From Saprospiraceae bacterium (GTDB lineage: Bacteria > Bacteroidota > Bacteroidia > Chitinophagales > Saprospiraceae), in contig JABFRV010000050.1 in assembly GCA_013140975.1 (NCBI GenBank), positions 1 through 44,207 of the forward strand: DNA of 44,207 nt, read 5' to 3'. Of the stretch, positions 1-7,108 are shown piece by piece (position 1 is the first letter of the stretch; every line of letters begins with the position of its first letter). The notes under the pieces were generated by a model. It was not told the origin of the DNA and ran no database searches. It was given only the letters and a program-made list of their open reading frames with translations. A program made the position numbers and the translations under genes.

Positions 1-130
1 CAAGTGCTCACGGAGTATTTTTACCGCAAGCATAGTTACCATTATGTTGAGGATAAAAATATGAGTAAGTGCATGATTTTGAAGAAATTTTGGCTCGTAA
101 TAGAAAGTCAACTGAAAAATCTGGGTTTAA

Positions 131-1141
131 TTACACTAAGCTTCCTTCAGTGCAATTGGTACAAATGTCAATATTCTTTCTACCTAAAATTATTTTTGAT
201 CTAAAATCTTGATATGATTTATTTCTCCAAACATCTCTTAGTGTTTGATTTGAAATCTGACCAAGATTATGTTGAGCATCTTTATCAAAACAACAGGGCA
301 CAACTCTTCCATCCCATGTAATGACACAACCTTGCCACATTCTCCAACAATGATTCAACAATTTATTTTTTATTGAATAAGTACCATTAGATTGTTTTTT
401 GTATCGGCTAAAAATTTCCGCTTCAGGTATTAAGTCCGAACCATTATGATAGTTGTAAATTTGAGCAGTTTTAAACTCGAGATGATCCACTTCTAAATCC
501 TTGGCCAATTTTTTTACATCCTCAATCTGATGTTCATTGGGCTTTACAACAAGAAATTGAAAAACTATTAATGGTGTAGTACTATTCATTTCTTTTTTAG
601 CGGCAACAAGATTTTTCGTTCCTTCTATTACCAATTCCAAATTTCCTCCAATACGGTATTGTTCATATGTATCTTGAGTAGTGCCGTCAATCGAAATTAC
701 AAGACGATCCAAACCAGATTGAATCGTCTTTATGCAATTTTCCACAGAAAGAAAATGTCCATTCGTACTCGACATTGTATATACATTTCTTTGCGAGACA
801 TGATGAATCATTTTAAAAAGATCATTATTAATGTATGGTTCGCCCTGAAAATAGAAAACGATAGAAGATAATCGAGTTGTTATAGGGTCAACAAATTTTG
901 CAAATTGTTCGAATCGTAAATTACCGGTAGGGCGGGTAAATGATCTTAAGCCTGATGGACATTCAGGGCAATGTAAGTTACATGCAGTTGTTGGTTCAAT
1001 ACTAATGGACATTGGTTGTCCCCAATGAATTGCTTTTTTCAGAATTCTAGAAACAAAATAGGAGCTTAATAACTGAAGAATATTAAGAGTTCTTTTTAGG
1101 GAATTCTTGCGAAGCAGAATCTTCAGTTCTTTATAAAACAT
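131..1141 (-). CDS. Radical SAM protein with SPASM domain
   Basis: The protein carries the radical SAM cluster motif CNLHCPEC (C54, C58, C61 when counted from ATG 1141). Its C-terminal SPASM-type region holds the cysteine groups GCVITWDGRVVPCC and ICTNC, which would bind auxiliary iron-sulfur clusters. Enzymes of this class cleave S-adenosylmethionine to modify peptides, sugars or other small substrates; the substrate here cannot be read from sequence. An upstream in-frame ATG exists at 1189, but it lies inside the -7 promoter element of this same gene (1189-1196). I therefore place the start at 1141, giving 336 residues beginning MFYKELK. The gene diverges from pth. Family assignment is firm; function is unknown. 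Confidence 0.85.
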   Translation of the reverse strand: MFYKELKILLRKNSLKRTLNILQLLSSYFVSRILKKAIHWGQPMSISIEPTTACNLHCPECPSGLRSFTRPTGNLRFEQFAKFVDPITTRLSSIVFYFQGEPYINNDLFKMIHHVSQRNVYTMSSTNGHFLSVENCIKTIQSGLDRLVISIDGTTQDTYEQYRIGGNLELVIEGTKNLVAAKKEMNSTTPLIVFQFLVVKPNEHQIEDVKKLAKDLEVDHLEFKTAQIYNYHNGSDLIPEAEIFSRYKKQSNGTYSIKNKLLNHCWRMWQGCVITWDGRVVPCCFDKDAQHNLGQISNQTLRDVWRNKSYQDFRSKIILGRKNIDICTNCTEGSLV

Positions 1142-1178
1142 AGCGTAAAGATGGCAAGAAAAACACATGGTGGCCATG

Positions 1179-1186
1179 TATATTTG
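1179..1186 (+). promoter_or_regulatory. Promoter -7 element of pth
   Basis: TATATTTG matches the Bacteroidota -7 consensus TAnnTTTG exactly and lies 14 nt before the pth ATG. No clear -33 TTTG is seen at the usual 19-20 bp spacing. Confidence 0.55.
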
Positions 1187-1188
1187 CA

Positions 1189-1196
1189 CAAATTTA
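1189..1196 (-). promoter_or_regulatory. Promoter -7 element of the radical SAM gene
   Basis: On the minus strand this reads TAAATTTG, a perfect TAnnTTTG. It sits 2 bp from the plus-strand element of pth, so two divergent promoters are packed back to back. Its position argues for translation from ATG 1141 rather than ATG 1189. Confidence 0.5.
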
Positions 1197-1200
1197 TGGG

Positions 1201-1782
1201 ATGAAATTTTTAATTGCCGGACTGGGCAATATGGATATAGACTATTTCGGAACCCGACACAATGTTGGCTTTGATGTTGTTGATCAAATTGCTACTAAGG
1301 AAAATCTAAAATGGGATTCCGGAAGATATGTTCATAAATGTGAGTTTAAACATAAAGGGAAGACGATTCTGCTCATTAAACCTACTACCTATATGAATCT
1401 AAGTGGTAAAGCATTAAAGTATTGGATGGAAGCAGAGAAAATTTCGATTCAAAATGTTCTGGTTGTTCTTGATGACCTGAATTTAGAATTTGGAAAAATC
1501 AGGATGAAAGCTGATGGATCTGATGGAGGTCACAACGGCCTTAAAGACATTCAACTTATGCTTGGTACAAATAAGTACCCTCGTTTAAGGATAGGTATTG
1601 GGAATAATTTTCACAAGGGTGGACAAGTTAATTTTGTTTTAGGAAAATGGTCAGAGAAAGAGAATCAAATTTTACAAGACATAATTTCTAAATCGGCAGA
1701 AGCTTGCTTAAGTTTTTGCAGTATAGGCTTGAGTCACAGTATGAATACTTTTAATTCTTTTCAAGTTAAACTCAAGGAGTAA
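1201..1782 (+). CDS. pth: Peptidyl-tRNA hydrolase
   Basis: Pth releases tRNA from peptidyl-tRNAs that drop off the ribosome, an essential cytosolic recycling step. The 193-residue length is typical. Catalytic and binding residues are in place: N10 in GLGN, H20 in TRHN, N66 in TYMNLSG, D91/D92 in the VVLDDLNL segment, and the SDGGHNGLKD loop with N112. The usual GLGNPG motif reads GLGNMD, a mild departure. The ATG at 1201 follows a perfect -7 element by 14 nt. The gene is monocistronic and converges on the membrane-protein operon, with a 170-nt gap. Confidence 0.95.
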   Translation: MKFLIAGLGNMDIDYFGTRHNVGFDVVDQIATKENLKWDSGRYVHKCEFKHKGKTILLIKPTTYMNLSGKALKYWMEAEKISIQNVLVVLDDLNLEFGKIRMKADGSDGGHNGLKDIQLMLGTNKYPRLRIGIGNNFHKGGQVNFVLGKWSEKENQILQDIISKSAEACLSFCSIGLSHSMNTFNSFQVKLKE

Positions 1783-1809
1783 AAGAAGTCATATCTCTAA
1801 TCCTCTTGA

Positions 1810-1825
1810 TTGAATCTTGATTCAA
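1810..1825. repeat. Short inverted repeat between convergent genes
   Basis: TTGAATC and GATTCAA form a 7-bp palindrome with a 2-nt centre in the 1783-1952 gap between pth and the 155-residue membrane protein. There is no T-run, so a terminator role is only possible. Nothing else is seen in this gap. Confidence 0.25.
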
Positions 1826-1952
1826 GGCCTTTCAACCAAAGAAGATTAATTATAAATAAATTTAATCCGCAAATTATATTTACGAGTGAATTAATTCCTT
1901 GAATGAATCTCACTCTGCTCAATTCTATTAATAAGATATTAAATTAGAAAAC

Positions 1953-2420
1953 TTAAACAGTATTCAAATTATGCTGCTTCCAAATATTCCAGATCAATTT
2001 AAATGGAACTAACACGCCATTAATTAATGCGCATACTGAGAAGAATATCATTTCTGTTCTTATATATTTAGTCATTGCGACCTGCTCTTCGGGCTTTAAA
2101 TGAGTAACAATTTCCTGAAGACCTATTTCATCTATATAATTTTTAAAATCAGAAAATTCGTAGCTGAAATAAAATAAAATTGGTGCGATGATTAAAATAA
2201 TGGTTAACTTTAAATATTGCCATCTCGCATAAGGAGTAAGATGCCAAAGTAATACCCATCTTAAAAAAATAAAAAATCCAAAAATGAAAATAATATTGTT
2301 TTTGTAAAAAGGATATTCGATCTTATAGTAATAGATTGGATACAGAAAGAATAAACAAATTATTCCGGTACTTAACCACCAGATAATTTCAGATAACCAC
2401 TTATTATTTCGAACTATCAA
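1953..2420 (-). CDS. Small multi-pass membrane protein, unknown function
   Basis: A 155-residue protein with about four hydrophobic segments: WWLSTGIICLFFLYPI, IIFIFGFFIFLRWVLLW, LTIILIIAPILFYFS and a C-terminal segment around FFSVCALINGVLVPF. I do not recognise a named family. No in-frame ATG exists near the N-terminus, so the start must be TTG 2420, 13 nt after the stop of the DUF4199 gene; this fits translational coupling in the same operon. It is the last gene of a four-gene minus-strand operon and is probably an accessory membrane protein. Confidence 0.6.
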   Translation of the reverse strand: MIVRNNKWLSEIIWWLSTGIICLFFLYPIYYYKIEYPFYKNNIIFIFGFFIFLRWVLLWHLTPYARWQYLKLTIILIIAPILFYFSYEFSDFKNYIDEIGLQEIVTHLKPEEQVAMTKYIRTEMIFFSVCALINGVLVPFKLIWNIWKQHNLNTV

Positions 2421-2433
2421 TGAATAATAAATT

Positions 2434-2985
2434 TTACAAATTGTCCATTATTTCTTTCATGCCCTGGCCAGATTTCTGTGGGTCATCACGTTTAACTACA
2501 AGTGCAACCAAACAGCTAAATAAAAATTGAACAAGTACTCCTCCACCAAGTATTAAAAGTACATTCGTAAAACTAAAAGGGTCGTTATTTTCAATTTTTT
2601 CAATCTGCGCATCTGCAACTGCATCTCCCATGCTGCCTCTATATTCTTCAATCATTTTTATTTGGGCTTCAATCGTTTTTTGTTTTAAATCCGGATCAAT
2701 ATAATTATTCAAAATAAAAATGAAAAGCGTATATATGATCGTGTTTATAATTGCCCCAACCCAAATATGAGTCATAGCCTCTTTCCAACTGATATAATCA
2801 TTTAATTGTTTTCTTCTTTGAATTCCTATCAGATACATTACCGCTATTCCAACAAGAAAAATAATTATACCAAGAAGTAATCCGGTATTTTGATTTCCGG
2901 TAATGAGATATTGAGTCAAACTAAAAATGATGGAACCCATTCCCCATATTAAACCTATTCGAATTGCACCTGAAAAATTATTCAT
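2434..2985 (-). CDS. DUF4199 family membrane protein
   Basis: A 183-residue protein resembling DUF4199, a Bacteroidota family of four-helix membrane proteins of unknown role. Hydrophobic segments lie near residues 10-28, 35-53, 75-92 and 140-163. The polar stretch between helices 3 and 4 (EAQIKMIEEYRGSMGD and following) is typical of the family. It starts at ATG 2985, 12 nt after the stop of the dihydroorotase-like gene, and the next gene begins 13 nt downstream. The family call rests on remembered sequence pattern. Confidence 0.75.
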   Translation of the reverse strand: MNNFSGAIRIGLIWGMGSIIFSLTQYLITGNQNTGLLLGIIIFLVGIAVMYLIGIQRRKQLNDYISWKEAMTHIWVGAIINTIIYTLFIFILNNYIDPDLKQKTIEAQIKMIEEYRGSMGDAVADAQIEKIENNDPFSFTNVLLILGGGVLVQFLFSCLVALVVKRDDPQKSGQGMKEIMDNL

Positions 2986-2997
2986 AATCTAAAATTA

Positions 2998-4269
2998 TTA
3001 ATTGATAAATAATTGATTTTTACTATAAACTCCTAGTGATTTTCCGCGAAATTCTTTATCCAGAACCGGACTATTTTTAGAAAGTGACTTTATATTACCA
3101 GAGGAATAGGTCCAAAGATTATTTGGATCAAACCATGTTAATTCCGCTGCATTTCCTTCTTCAATCGTAGCATCCGGAAGCGATAGAATTTTTCTAGGAT
3201 TTAAAGAACACTTTGTAACCCATTGGCTAAGGTGCTGCTCATCTTGAGAATTAGAACAGAATAGTGCAAACGCAGTTTCTAACGAAATGGCTCCAAAACC
3301 TGCATTCTGAAATTCTAAATCTTTTAACTCAGGATTAAGAGGATGATGATCACTTACAATAATATCAATTGTATTATCATTGAGTCCTTTCCATAAGGCC
3401 AATTGATCAGATTTGCTTCTCAGTGGGGGAAGTAATTTAAGACCGGAACTAAATTCTTTGACATCAGCATCTCGAAACATTAAATTAAAAATTGAGACAG
3501 AAGCAAATAATTTTGAAAGTTCTTTTTTAAACTTACGCACAAGACTAACAGATTCCGCACAACTAAGCTTATTGATAAGCATCCGACCTTGTGTGTATTC
3601 TAAAATAGAAATATCTCTTTGTACTGCAGAAAATTCAGCCACTGATGGACTGGTTCTTAATCCTAAGGTACTTGTTTCAACCGATTCATGCACCTGAGCA
3701 TTTGGGCTAAGGTCAGCATCATAAGAATGTTGTATGATTATCGATTGTGGAATAAGTCGTGTATATTCTAATGCGCGTCGCAATAAACCTGATTTCTTTA
3801 TTCCTTGATTTCCGTCTGAAAAACCTACAGCGCCCGCTTTGTGCATCTGTAATATTTCTGCCATTTCAATGGCTTCATTATTTTTACTAATCGCACCAAT
3901 AGGATGAATAGTAATTGGAAGTGAGGATTGACGATGTGTAATAAAATGTATTTCAGATTTGGAATGTAATGAAGGATTCGTGTTTGGCATATAGCATATC
4001 CTGCTATAACCACCGGCGATAGCTGCGTCAGATAATTTATTCAAAACCTCTCTTTCTTCAAAGCCAGGTTCTCCCCCATAACATGCTACATCAACCCAGC
4101 CAGGAGAAAGATAGGAATTTTTGGAAGAAAGAACTTTGACTTTAGGCGCAGGATTAATCTTTGTTGCTATTTTAATTATTTTTCCATTAGCAACTAGAAC
4201 ATCTCTTTGCTTTAAATGATGGGAACCAAGAGGATCTAATATGGTTACGTTCTGAAATAAATATTCCAT
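2998..4269 (-). CDS. Dihydroorotase-like protein, metal site lost
   Basis: The 423-residue amidohydrolase fold resembles dihydroorotase (PyrC) throughout: SPGWVD, EPGFEERE, YMPNTNPSLHSKSE, GAVGFSDG and the C-terminal VSDHHPL segment. The residues that hold the catalytic zinc ions are missing. The canonical DxHxH reads D60-V-A62-C-Y64, and the His pair expected near residue 271 is replaced by SIFNLMF. Only the D307-H308 end of the site remains. Related non-catalytic PyrC-like proteins exist, such as the PyrC' partner of aspartate transcarbamoylase in Pseudomonas, but no pyrB is nearby. It starts 1 bp after the VWA gene stop, so the two are coupled. A role in pyrimidine synthesis is doubtful. 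Confidence 0.8.
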   Translation of the reverse strand: MEYLFQNVTILDPLGSHHLKQRDVLVANGKIIKIATKINPAPKVKVLSSKNSYLSPGWVDVACYGGEPGFEEREVLNKLSDAAIAGGYSRICYMPNTNPSLHSKSEIHFITHRQSSLPITIHPIGAISKNNEAIEMAEILQMHKAGAVGFSDGNQGIKKSGLLRRALEYTRLIPQSIIIQHSYDADLSPNAQVHESVETSTLGLRTSPSVAEFSAVQRDISILEYTQGRMLINKLSCAESVSLVRKFKKELSKLFASVSIFNLMFRDADVKEFSSGLKLLPPLRSKSDQLALWKGLNDNTIDIIVSDHHPLNPELKDLEFQNAGFGAISLETAFALFCSNSQDEQHLSQWVTKCSLNPRKILSLPDATIEEGNAAELTWFDPNNLWTYSSGNIKSLSKNSPVLDKEFRGKSLGVYSKNQLFIN

Positions 4270-4270
4270 T

Positions 4271-6298
4271 TTACTTATTCTTCCAATAACGAATTAATAA
4301 AGATTCAAAAATTAAAAACAACAAACCCGCAAGTATGAGAAACCACCATAAAGATTGCTTGTCTCTGGTATCTTTAAGACTTGCAGTTAGATTTCCTACA
4401 TTATCCGGATCTATAATAATAGTATTCTCTCCAAAGTATTTTTGAAGTTCATCTTTGGGTACAAATTCCATTGGAGATTCTTTTCGATTTTCATTAAAAG
4501 CCAATGTACCCAATAATTGATCTTGATTATATGCATCGTAAATTCCGGATTTTTTTAGCTGATCAAACATTTCAATGTTAATTACACCTGGTGCTAGTCT
4601 AGCAGAAGTAATAAATTCTTCCGGACCTTTACATCTTACAGTATTATCTTTTAAAGTTACATTTTCTTTTACTGGAAGTTGAATGATCTGATCAATCCCA
4701 AGAGTATACGCTGAAACAGAGGTATTCTTACCAGATACAGATGCTTTAAATAGAAGTGGAAGAAAAATTTCAGCATTTTTTGAAAGTGAATTTATTTCCG
4801 GATCTGCAGAGGAAGAGCTAACATACACAAAGCCATTATCTGAGGCGTATCGAATGACGTAAGAACTTCCGTCTTTGAATTTTAGTAATGGTTCATTAAA
4901 AGAATTTCCGGTAAATTGATATGAAGAACTAACAATAGGTAATTTAATATTGGACTTTTTAGTCATAAAGACATCATCAAAAAGACCGCTTTCATAAATA
5001 ATACTTCCAACTTCTTTTTTTGAAATTGTGAAATTTGTAAGTCCGGGTAATCGTATTGATGATTGTAGGCTGGCGTATCCGTCTTTTAGATTTTCAGCTG
5101 GAAAAACAAAAATATTTGTTCCATTTTGTAATGTTTTTTTCAATTCATCCGCAAGTCCAGAACTTACAATCTGTAAATCAGAAAGTATTATCAATCGATA
5201 GTCCTTAAAATTACCATAAGTAATTGCTCCAACATCTTGTAATTGAGATTTAAAATAAGGAATTGACTGTAATGCCTGAAGCAAGTTGGTTGGTGGTTTC
5301 TTGTTATGAATTACTAATACCTTTATTTCTTCCTCTGCCTGAAAACTCAGATAATATTGATCATCAAATTGTACTGGAAAGTCAGCGATTTTTAAAATCA
5401 GTTTTTGAGGACCGGATGAAGAGATATTAATATTCAAAGTATCCGTAACAGTTTTTCCAGATTTCAAGTTGATTCCTTGAACAGGATATTCCTGACCCTG
5501 GATTGAATAACTGAATTTGATATTTTCAACATCTTCGTGACCATAATTTTTTAAAGTATAAAGCAGTTGATTATTTTGATTTTTTAAAATTGCCGGATTA
5601 ATAAAATAAGCTGTATCGATGGCAATGTTAGCTTCTTTAACACCAACCAAAGGATAAAGATTGATTTTTATGTTCGTTTGGAAAGTATCTAAAATGGGAT
5701 CGGTTATCGATTTTTGAAAATCAGAAATTATAAAAATTTCTTTCTCAAATCCATCGGCACCTGAAAGAGCTTGTTGTTGTTTTTTTACGATTTTAGAAAA
5801 TGAGTTTACAGTCGAACCTTGAACAACCGCTTCCAATGCGGTTAATGCTTCTGGTTTTGAATACAGTTGGGTTTGTTTTCCACTTAATTCATGTGTTACG
5901 ATTTGGAATTTATCAAATTCTGAATATGCCTGAATAATATCAAAAGCAGATTTTTTAGCTTTAATAAACAAACTTCCTTCCGAAGAAGAAGAGTTCATTG
6001 ACCAACTATTATCAATAAAAATGCTAACGGCTTTGTGACGTGCTGTAGCCATTTTTTGATCCTTAAAAAAGGGTTGAGCAAAAGCAAAAATAAGAGCTGC
6101 AAATGCGAGTAATCGGCAAGCAAGAATGAGTAAATTTTTAAGCTTATTGCGATGTGAAGTTTCTTCGACAAGTTCCTTCAGAAATCTTACATTCGTAAAG
6201 TAAACCTGTTTATAACGTCTGAAATAAAAAAGATGAATAATAATTGGAATCGCAAGCAGGCCAAGAGCCCATAATAAACCGGGAAAACTAAAATGCAT
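4271..6298 (-). CDS. BatA-type membrane protein with VWA domain
   Basis: The 675-residue protein begins with the BatA N-terminal domain (FPGLLWALGLLAIPIIIHLF, then a second membrane segment around LLAFAALIFAFAQPF). A von Willebrand A domain follows, with the metal-binding DNSWSM motif near residue 90. A long periplasmic region comes next, then one C-terminal transmembrane helix (WWFLILAGLLFLIFESLL). Bat-type proteins are inner-membrane proteins linked to stress tolerance, often with MoxR ATPases; none is present here. The reading frame can be opened at GTG 6316, but a perfect -7 element lies at 6319-6326, so ATG 6298 is the likely start. It heads the operon with the PyrC-like, DUF4199 and small membrane proteins. 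Confidence 0.8.
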   Translation of the reverse strand: MHFSFPGLLWALGLLAIPIIIHLFYFRRYKQVYFTNVRFLKELVEETSHRNKLKNLLILACRLLAFAALIFAFAQPFFKDQKMATARHKAVSIFIDNSWSMNSSSSEGSLFIKAKKSAFDIIQAYSEFDKFQIVTHELSGKQTQLYSKPEALTALEAVVQGSTVNSFSKIVKKQQQALSGADGFEKEIFIISDFQKSITDPILDTFQTNIKINLYPLVGVKEANIAIDTAYFINPAILKNQNNQLLYTLKNYGHEDVENIKFSYSIQGQEYPVQGINLKSGKTVTDTLNINISSSGPQKLILKIADFPVQFDDQYYLSFQAEEEIKVLVIHNKKPPTNLLQALQSIPYFKSQLQDVGAITYGNFKDYRLIILSDLQIVSSGLADELKKTLQNGTNIFVFPAENLKDGYASLQSSIRLPGLTNFTISKKEVGSIIYESGLFDDVFMTKKSNIKLPIVSSSYQFTGNSFNEPLLKFKDGSSYVIRYASDNGFVYVSSSSADPEINSLSKNAEIFLPLLFKASVSGKNTSVSAYTLGIDQIIQLPVKENVTLKDNTVRCKGPEEFITSARLAPGVINIEMFDQLKKSGIYDAYNQDQLLGTLAFNENRKESPMEFVPKDELQKYFGENTIIIDPDNVGNLTASLKDTRDKQSLWWFLILAGLLFLIFESLLIRYWKNK

Positions 6299-6318
6299 GA
6301 ATTGACAGTCCTTCACCG

Positions 6319-6326
6319 CAAAGCTA
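6319..6326 (-). promoter_or_regulatory. Promoter -7 element of the BatA-type operon
   Basis: The minus strand reads TAGCTTTG, a perfect TAnnTTTG, 20 nt before ATG 6298. A second perfect match, TATATTTG, lies further upstream at 6389-6396 on the same strand and could be an alternative promoter. Confidence 0.5.
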
Positions 6327-6426
6327 ATGCCAAACGATCAATGCAACATAGCTATTGGTATATTTCATATCATAATATAGTAAGGCGACAAATATATTAT
6401 ATAAAAGAATAATATATAATATTTTA

Positions 6427-6434
6427 TATTTTTG
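6427..6434 (+). promoter_or_regulatory. Promoter -7 element of ruvA
   Basis: TATTTTTG matches TAnnTTTG exactly and ends only 4 nt before the ruvA ATG. If it is used, transcription would begin at or beside the start codon, giving a leaderless or nearly leaderless message. Confidence 0.45.
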
Positions 6435-6438
6435 CGGT

Positions 6439-7032
6439 ATGATAGCCTTTATTAGGGGAAAAGTTGCTGATTGTCATCCGACACATGTCATCGTTGAGGC
6501 ATCTGGAGTAGGATACTGGATAAATATCAGCCTAAATACATATTCGAAAATCAGAGAACTCAAGGAAGTCCAGATTCTTACTCATCAGATTATCAGAGAA
6601 GATGGACATTTCTTATATGGATTTTCAGAAGACGATGAAAGACAACTTTTTATTCATTTATTGAGCGTTAATGGTGTTGGAGCCAATACCGCACGCGTGA
6701 TCCTTTCTTCGTTGGAACCTCAATCGATTCGGGAGGCAATACAATTTGGTGATGATCAGGTATTTAGAAAGGTTAAAGGAGTAGGCCCTAAGACGGCACA
6801 AAGAATAATAATTGATTTAAAGGATAAGGTAGGGAAAGAAAGTGTCGGGTTAATACCAGGAGCAAAAGTAAATATTGATGGTATTGGAAGAACTGAAGCC
6901 ACTTCTGCTTTGGTTGCCTTGGGATTTAACAGAGCTCAGGTTGAACAAGTAATGCGAACATTCAATCCCCAAGAACTTAAAGAACAAAATTTAGAAGATT
7001 TAATCAAAAATTGCCTTAAAAAACTCTCATAA
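6439..7032 (+). CDS. ruvA: Holliday junction DNA helicase subunit RuvA
   Basis: RuvA binds four-way DNA junctions as a tetramer and loads the RuvB motor during recombination repair. The 197-residue length is normal. An N-terminal OB-fold (IAFIRGKVAD, VEASGVGYWINISL) is followed by two helix-hairpin-helix motifs (SVNGVGANTARVILS and KVKGVGPKTAQRIIIDLK). A C-terminal UBA-like domain (EATSALVALGFNRAQVEQV) would contact RuvB. The gene lies 76 nt upstream of sprA, an arrangement I recall from other Bacteroidota. No ruvB or ruvC is in the window. Confidence 0.95.
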   Translation: MIAFIRGKVADCHPTHVIVEASGVGYWINISLNTYSKIRELKEVQILTHQIIREDGHFLYGFSEDDERQLFIHLLSVNGVGANTARVILSSLEPQSIREAIQFGDDQVFRKVKGVGPKTAQRIIIDLKDKVGKESVGLIPGAKVNIDGIGRTEATSALVALGFNRAQVEQVMRTFNPQELKEQNLEDLIKNCLKKLS

Positions 7033-7108
7033 ATGCAAGATCGACACAAGTTTTTGAGGATTTTGGCGTTAGGATAGATTATCGAATTAAGGACTAAGCT
7101 CTCCATTA

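Noticed and set aside
4-204. A 66-codon plus-strand frame at the left edge
   Set aside because: It overlaps the end of the radical SAM gene on the other strand, has no recognisable motif and no promoter; 1-130 holds nothing I can support.
6314-6316. GTG 6316 as start of the BatA/VWA gene
   Set aside because: It lies only 3 nt from the -7 element at 6319-6326, so it would precede the transcript; ATG 6298 gives the normal BatA N-terminus.
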